In this document: positions 6,617 to 9,699 of the stretch, piece by piece
Position numbering within the stretch: position 1 is the stretch's first letter
Layout of the letters: every line of letters begins with the position of its first letter
Origin: QHBQ01 sp038230695
Lineage (GTDB): Bacteria > Chloroflexota > Chloroflexia > QHBQ01
Assembly (NCBI GenBank): GCA_038230695.1
Contig: JBBRMT010000174.1
Coordinates: forward strand, 1-9,699
Direction of reading: 5' to 3'
Length of the DNA: 9,699 nt
Translations under genes and position numbers: made by a program
Notes under the pieces: generated by a model
Told to the model about the DNA's origin: nothing
Seen by the model: the letters and a program-made list of their open reading frames with translations, nothing else
Databases searched by the model: none

Positions 6617-6670
6617 GGTTGACAAAGAAGTTGGGCCGATTATATTACAACCGCCTGCGATTTGTCAACC
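6617..6670. promoter_or_regulatory. 10-bp inverted repeat framing the comEA promoter, with an opposing + strand promoter
   Basis: GGTTGACAAA (6617-6626) and TTTGTCAACC (6661-6670) are perfect inverted copies 34 nt apart. Each arm carries a TTGACA. The + strand one (6619-6624) is followed after 16 nt by TATATT (6641-6646), so a + strand promoter overlaps the -10 of the comEA promoter. The element could be a repressor-binding pair or a bidirectional promoter. No gene is visible for the + transcript, which would run antisense into the acetyltransferase gene. Confidence 0.55.
6639..6668 (-). promoter_or_regulatory. Consensus sigma-70 promoter of comEA
   Basis: TTGACA (6668-6663), an 18-nt spacer and TATAAT (6644-6639) on the minus strand match the consensus fully. 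The predicted start near 6632 gives a leader of about 40 nt that contains the AAGGAGG site. The promoter has the same 18-nt spacer as that of the RusA gene. Confidence 0.8.
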
Positions 6671-6688
6671 TCGTTTCATAACCGACCA

Positions 6689-6708
6689 GGGCGAACAACG
6701 GTTTGCCC
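6689..6708. repeat. REP-like palindrome, copy 1
   Basis: GGGCGAAC, AACG, GTTTGCCC forms an 8-bp stem with one G-T pair and a 4-nt loop, in the gap between the acetyltransferase and comEA genes. It shares the AGGGCGAAC-N4-GTT core with 8590-8611. Its right side GGTTTGCCCCTACC (6700-6713) also recurs with one base missing at 5530-5542. There is no T-run, so it is not a standard terminator. Confidence 0.5.
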
Positions 6709-6717
6709 CTACCGAAC

Positions 6718-6747
6718 GCTTGCTTGATCATAACGCGACAAGCAAGC
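6718..6747 (-). terminator. Stem-loop just after the acetyltransferase stop codon
   Basis: GCTTGCTTG (6718-6726) and CAAGCAAGC (6739-6747) form a perfect 9-bp stem with a 12-nt loop. It begins 6 nt past the stop codon of the minus-strand acetyltransferase gene. No T-tract follows, so it may be a factor-dependent terminator or a stabilising 3' hairpin rather than a classical intrinsic terminator. Confidence 0.4.
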
Positions 6748-6753
6748 CACGTT

Positions 6754-7581
6754 CTACAGTTCGATCGTCATTTCGTGCTGGCGATACTCCTCTTCGAAGC
6801 CCATATCTTTGCACACCTGGTACAGTACGCTATTGTCCGGCTCGTTGTGGATGCCCACCGAGGGCAAATCGCCCGCTGCGTGGCGCAGCATGAAGGCGAA
6901 ATCGTTGGCGCTGGTACGGTCAATCAGGGCCACGGCCAGAACCTGGATGTGGTCTTCACGCCGCTGATAGAGCATTGCGCCTGTCGCGCCACCGGGACGG
7001 CTGATAACCAACGCCTCACCGCCCATCACCAGAAGGCTGGCCCGCTCCCGCGACCAGGCGGGTTGCTGGCCCTGTAGCAACCAGTCCATAATGTACTCCG
7101 GCTCGGTGGGGGCGAGCCGTGCAGTAGTCTTGTGGTTGGGGATGGCGGCCAGGCTGCTCTTCAGCCCAACCACATCGCGGTGGGCGACGAACCCGTAGTT
7201 TTCGTAGAGCCGCTGCGCCCGGGTATTCTGGGCCAACACCTCAAGCTGCAAGCGAGTCAAGCCCTGGGCGCGGGCTACCGCCAACTGCTGCGCCATCATC
7301 GCCTTACCCGCGCATTTGCCACGATACTCCGGCACAATGCCGAAGCCACCTATGTAGCCGCGCTTTCCCCGCGTCGCCAACATGGAAATCCCCACGAAGG
7401 TTTCGCCATCGCGCATAATCACCGTGCCGCCCAGATCCACGCTGTTTTGCTGCGCGAAGCGGGCCATTATCAACGGCGTATTCTGCACCGGGAAGTAGTA
7501 TTCACGGAAGCTCTGGTTGTCCATCTCGCCAAGCTGGGCCATGCTGCAGCCCAGCGCATCAGTAAAAGTGTAGTCGCTCAT
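6754..7581 (-). CDS. Tandem GNAT-family N-acetyltransferase
   Basis: GNAT enzymes move an acetyl group from acetyl-CoA to an amine; the substrate here is unknown. Numbered from the ATG at 7590, the first half has the acetyl-CoA motif A, GFGIVPEYRGKCAGKAMM (82-99), and motif B, LEVLAQNTRAQRLYENYGF (116-134). The second half looks like a degenerate GNAT fold, ending in NEPDNSVLYQVCKDMGFEEE (249-268), which mirrors motif B but has no pyrophosphate-binding loop. This suggests one catalytic and one structural domain. In the loop R-x-x-G-x-G the first Gly is Cys93. I prefer the ATG at 7581 (codon 4, giving 275 residues), because a TAATAT -10 lies 7 nt before it and neither ATG has a Shine-Dalgarno sequence; the ATG at 7590 overlaps that -10. 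The product is probably cytoplasmic. The gene is divergent from sdhC. Confidence 0.88.
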   Translation of the reverse strand: MSDYTFTDALGCSMAQLGEMDNQSFREYYFPVQNTPLIMARFAQQNSVDLGGTVIMRDGETFVGISMLATRGKRGYIGGFGIVPEYRGKCAGKAMMAQQLAVARAQGLTRLQLEVLAQNTRAQRLYENYGFVAHRDVVGLKSSLAAIPNHKTTARLAPTEPEYIMDWLLQGQQPAWSRERASLLVMGGEALVISRPGGATGAMLYQRREDHIQVLAVALIDRTSANDFAFMLRHAAGDLPSVGIHNEPDNSVLYQVCKDMGFEEEYRQHEMTIEL

Positions 7582-7588
7582 AGCCGCC

Positions 7589-7618
7589 ATATTAGCAGAT
7601 TTGGCGATAAAATGCCAG
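7589..7618 (-). promoter_or_regulatory. Candidate leaderless promoter of the acetyltransferase gene
   Basis: On the minus strand CTGGCA (7618-7613, four of six consensus -35 bases), an 18-nt spacer and TAATAT (7594-7589) lie 7 nt before the ATG at 7581. Spacer length and -10 to ATG distance are identical to those of the RusA gene promoter, which strengthens both. Confidence 0.5.
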
Positions 7619-7641
7619 TGGCCGAATGGTCGGACATGGGC

Positions 7642-7670
7642 TAGACAAGCCCACAGCCATGTGGTAGAAT
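7642..7670 (+). promoter_or_regulatory. Candidate sdhC promoter with extended -10
   Basis: TAGACA (7642-7647), a 17-nt spacer and TAGAAT (7665-7670) preceded by TGG form an extended -10 promoter. An alternative TATAAT sits at 7670-7675 without a -35. A 6-bp inverted repeat, TGGGCT-AGACA-AGCCCA (7637-7653), overlaps the -35 and could be an operator. Transcription from about 7677 would give a leader of roughly 128 nt. Confidence 0.5.
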
Positions 7671-7722
7671 ATAATTACATTCGTAGGGCCGAGTGCCAAG
7701 CCCAGGCAGAATTGCAGGCCAC

Positions 7723-7757
7723 AATCTACAATCAATAATCTGCAATCTGCAATTAAG
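7723..7757. repeat. Heptamer array AATCTRC in the sdhC leader
   Basis: The units are AATCTAC, AATCAAT, AATCTGC, AATCTGC, AATTAAG. It is the intergenic counterpart of the array at 3104-3138 and lies in the predicted untranslated leader of sdhC, about 30 nt before the ribosome-binding site. Confidence 0.85.
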
Positions 7758-7804
7758 ATGCGTGAGCCAATGTTGTCTCATCCAACCAATGGAGGTACCA
7801 ACCC

Positions 7805-8470
7805 GTGATTATGCCCGCCCGCAGTTTCGTATTGCGAAACCATTTCTGGCTGCGTCGTCTGCACTCCCTGCTCGGTGTCATTCCGCTGGGCGGATTTATG
7901 ATCTTCCACCTCTACGAGAACTCCCTCGCCATCACCAGCCCAAACGATTTCAATGCTGCCTCCTCCGCTATTCGCAACAACCCCTTCATCCTGTTCCTGG
8001 AACTATTCGTCATTTACCTGCCGTTGCTATACCACGTGATCTACGGCCTGTACATCATGGCCTACTCGCGGCAGAACCCCATCGGCTACAGTTACTATCG
8101 CAACTGGGCCTTCTTCTTGCAGCGGGCCACCGGCCTTATCACTGTGGTATTCCTGCTCTACCATCAGCTAACCTTCCGCTTCGGCGACTTCCGCGATATC
8201 CCCGCTAACTATGATACGGTAATGTTCGCGCTTAAAAACGGCTGGGTGTACATCTTCTACGTCGTCGGTCTGGTAGCAGTTGCCTACCATCTGTGCAACG
8301 GTATCTGGGCCTTCCTGGCAAGCTGGGGCTTCACCGTCGGACCCAACGCGCAGAAGATCAGCGCATATATCTGCGGCCTGCTATTCATCGCCGTCTCCTA
8401 CCTCGGTGTCGCCATCGCCACCCACTACTACCTGGCGGGCAATGGTATTACCGGCACGTTCCTCAGTTAG
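7805..8470 (+). CDS. sdhC: Succinate dehydrogenase cytochrome b558 subunit (SdhC, B. subtilis type)
   Basis: SdhC anchors succinate dehydrogenase in the membrane and passes electrons from succinate through two haems b to the quinone. The 221-residue product has five hydrophobic helices, at about 20-40, 61-87, 102-122, 147-171 and 186-208. Histidines 35, 77, 120 and 162 are spaced 42, 43 and 42 residues apart, the same as the four haem ligands of B. subtilis SdhC (28, 70, 113, 155), so both haems should bind. The motifs FHLYEN, YHVIYGLY and YHLCNGIWAFLASWGF are typical of the family. The GTG start is chosen because GGAGG (7791-7795) lies 9 nt before it; the ATG at 7811 would be 15 nt away. Usually sdhA and sdhB follow directly. 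Here the next gene is tldD, so the catalytic subunits must lie elsewhere. Confidence 0.92.
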   Translation: MIMPARSFVLRNHFWLRRLHSLLGVIPLGGFMIFHLYENSLAITSPNDFNAASSAIRNNPFILFLELFVIYLPLLYHVIYGLYIMAYSRQNPIGYSYYRNWAFFLQRATGLITVVFLLYHQLTFRFGDFRDIPANYDTVMFALKNGWVYIFYVVGLVAVAYHLCNGIWAFLASWGFTVGPNAQKISAYICGLLFIAVSYLGVAIATHYYLAGNGITGTFLS

Positions 8471-8589
8471 CAGTGCTATACCAATAGCCGAGCAGATCGT
8501 GTAAATTGCACCAGGATGGGCAGCCGCCCGCCTCTATGGAAAACACGCCATCTCCTTGACGTACTGGCAATAGGATTACGTTGTGCGAC

Positions 8590-8611
8590 AGGGCGAACCG
8601 TGGTTCGTCCT
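8590..8611. repeat. REP-like palindrome, copy 2
   Basis: AGGGCGAAC, CGTG, GTTCGTCCT forms a 9-bp stem with one G-T pair and a 4-nt loop, in the 285-nt gap between sdhC and tldD. It resembles 6689-6708. It could also end sdhC transcripts, though no T-run follows. Its core contains GAAC-N4-GTTC, so a LexA-type reading is possible, but the longer palindrome is better explained as a repeat. Confidence 0.5.
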
Positions 8612-8698
8612 GGGCTATTTACGCTACCTCCTGACCTAAATAACAATTCAATCACTTTGTTTACATCCCCAGCCCAATGTGCCTATAGGGTTATATTA

Positions 8699-8707
8699 TG
8701 GTATAAT
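8699..8707 (+). promoter_or_regulatory. Candidate tldD promoter, extended -10
   Basis: TGG followed by TATAAT (8702-8707) is an extended -10 element, with no clear -35 at the right distance. It would start transcription near 8714 and give a leader of about 40 nt carrying AAGGAGG. The rest of the sdhC-tldD gap (8471-8698) shows only the palindrome at 8590-8611 and no coding remnant I can recognise. Confidence 0.55.
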
Positions 8708-8742
8708 TGCCCAATCAGAAGTATAACATTCATCTAACACCG

Positions 8743-8749
8743 AAGGAGG
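8743..8749 (+). promoter_or_regulatory. Ribosome binding site deciding the TTG start of tldD
   Basis: AAGGAGG ends immediately before an in-frame ATG (8750-8752), too close for initiation, but lies 6 nt before an in-frame TTG (8756-8758). The TTG is therefore the likelier start, as in the comEA-like gene. Confidence 0.65.
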
Positions 8750-8755
8750 ATGGCC

Positions 8756-9699
8756 TTGGAAGATCTTACAGCGGAAGCATTGAGCCTGGCAACCGCGCAG
8801 GGGGCGCAGTATGCTGATATTCGCACGCTGGAGCGACACAGCGAGTCCATTGCGGTAAAGAACGGCAACGTCGAGGCGATGTCGCTCTCCGAGGATGAAG
8901 GGTTCGGCGTGCGCGTGCTGGTGGACGGCGCGTGGGGCTTCGCCAGTTCCTCGCGGTTCAATAAGAGTGAGGTTGACCGCGTAACTGCGCTGGCAACCCA
9001 GATTGCCCGCGCCAGCGCCCGCACCGTACAGAAGAAGGTGCAACTCGGCGCACCGATTTCGATCAAGGGCAGCTATCGCACTCCCATCGAGAGCGACCCA
9101 TTTGCCGTATCGCTTGAGGATAAGCTGAAGGTGCTGCTGACCGCCGACGAGAATATGCGCCATGTGGCAGGCGTAATGGTGGCGCAGAGTACCTACGACG
9201 CAATCAAGACCCACAAGATCTTTGCCAGCACCGAGGGCAGCTACATCGAACAGGACATCTACGAGATCGGCGCGGGCATCGAAGCGACCGTCGTCAGCGA
9301 GAACGATGTGCAGGTACGTAGCTACCCCAACAGCGCCGGTGGGCAGTGGGGAACGCAAGGCTACGAGCTAGTCACTGGCCTGGATCTGCCCGGCCACGCC
9401 GAGCAGACTGCCACTGAGGCGGTGCAACTGCTCACCGCCAAGCAATGTCCACCGGGGCGCACGACCATCATACTGTGCAGCAGCCAGCTTGCCTTGCAGA
9501 TCCACGAGTCCTGCGGCCACCCCATCGAACTCGACCGCGTGTTCGGCCAGGAGGCTGCCTTCGCGGGAACCTCGTTCCTCACCACTGAGAAGCTGGGCAA
9601 CTTCCGCTACGGCAGCGACCTGGTCAACATCTTTGCTGACGCGACCGTGCCGGGCGGCCTCGGCACTTTCGGCTGGGACGATGAGGGCGTACCGGCGCA
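8756..9699 (+). CDS. tldD: TldD-family zinc metallopeptidase, 3' end outside the window
   Basis: TldD pairs with TldE (PmbA) as a cytoplasmic metalloprotease that degrades unfolded short peptides and, in E. coli, helps mature microcin B17. About 314 codons are present of the usual 450-480, with no stop before the window ends. The N-terminal part shows the family pattern: ADIRTLERHSESIAVKNG, EGFGVRVLVDGAWGFASSS and the GGQWGTQGYE region. The zinc motif HESCGH (HExxxH, residues 250-255 from the TTG start) is intact, followed by ELDRVFGQEAAFAGTSFL, typical of bacterial TldD. The third zinc ligand, a C-terminal Cys in E. coli TldD, lies beyond the window. AAGGAGG favours the TTG start at 8756; the ATG at 8750 would add two residues. 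A tldE gene would be expected downstream but cannot be seen. Confidence 0.92.
   Translation, partial: MEDLTAEALSLATAQGAQYADIRTLERHSESIAVKNGNVEAMSLSEDEGFGVRVLVDGAWGFASSSRFNKSEVDRVTALATQIARASARTVQKKVQLGAPISIKGSYRTPIESDPFAVSLEDKLKVLLTADENMRHVAGVMVAQSTYDAIKTHKIFASTEGSYIEQDIYEIGAGIEATVVSENDVQVRSYPNSAGGQWGTQGYELVTGLDLPGHAEQTATEAVQLLTAKQCPPGRTTIILCSSQLALQIHESCGHPIELDRVFGQEAAFAGTSFLTTEKLGNFRYGSDLVNIFADATVPGGLGTFGWDDEGVPA

Noticed and set aside
8595..8606. Second GAAC-N4-GTTC LexA-type box upstream of tldD
   Set aside because: It lies inside a longer hairpin shared with 6689-6708 and well upstream of the likely tldD promoter, so a repeat explains it better. It is noted because it lowers the specificity of the motif argument for 3640-3651.
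8696..9358. Minus-strand frame of 220 codons opposite tldD
   Set aside because: The plus strand carries an unbroken TldD reading frame with HExxxH and a proper ribosome-binding site; the minus frame has no known domain.
9567..9577. GAAC-CTC-GTTC palindrome
   Set aside because: The spacer is 3 nt instead of 4 and it lies deep inside the tldD coding sequence.

Overview
The window reads as a moderately GC-rich bacterial chromosome segment. My best guess is Chloroflexota (Chloroflexia-like), with moderate confidence at most. The reasons are a five-helix Bacillus-type succinate dehydrogenase cytochrome b, a single-membrane-style ComEA, a mix of ATG, GTG and TTG starts with strong AAGGAGG sites, leaderless-looking promoters, and heptanucleotide tandem arrays of a kind common between genes in such genomes. 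No rRNA, tRNA, CRISPR array or intact mobile element is visible.

Layout, left to right. 68-2305 (+) is a short UvrA-like ATPase without the UvrB-binding region. About 2324-2527 (+) is a leftover of a cytochrome P450 C-terminus, truncated at both ends. 2499-3602 (-) encodes two RusA-type Holliday-junction resolvase domains in one chain, joined by a linker made of three heptamer repeat arrays. Its promoter is near consensus (TTGACA-18-TATACT), ends 7 nt before the ATG, and abuts a perfect GAAC-N4-GTTC LexA-type box. 3657-5495 (-) is a large HEAT-repeat protein, probably in an operon behind 5545-6591 (-), a ComEA-like DNA receptor with two SLBB domains. The intergenic stretch 6592-6753 holds a consensus promoter for comEA inside a 10-bp inverted repeat, plus two hairpins. 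6754-7581 (-) is a tandem GNAT acetyltransferase. 7805-8470 (+) is SdhC, with all four haem histidines at the same spacing as in B. subtilis. 8756-9699 (+) is the 5' two-thirds of a TldD metallopeptidase that runs off the window.

The genes do not form one pathway. The loose theme of the left and middle parts is DNA handling: a UvrA-like protein, a possibly SOS-controlled double RusA, and ComEA for DNA uptake. The right side is housekeeping (respiration, proteolysis). The most interesting object is the double-RusA gene, for its architecture, its repeat-derived linker and its candidate SOS control.
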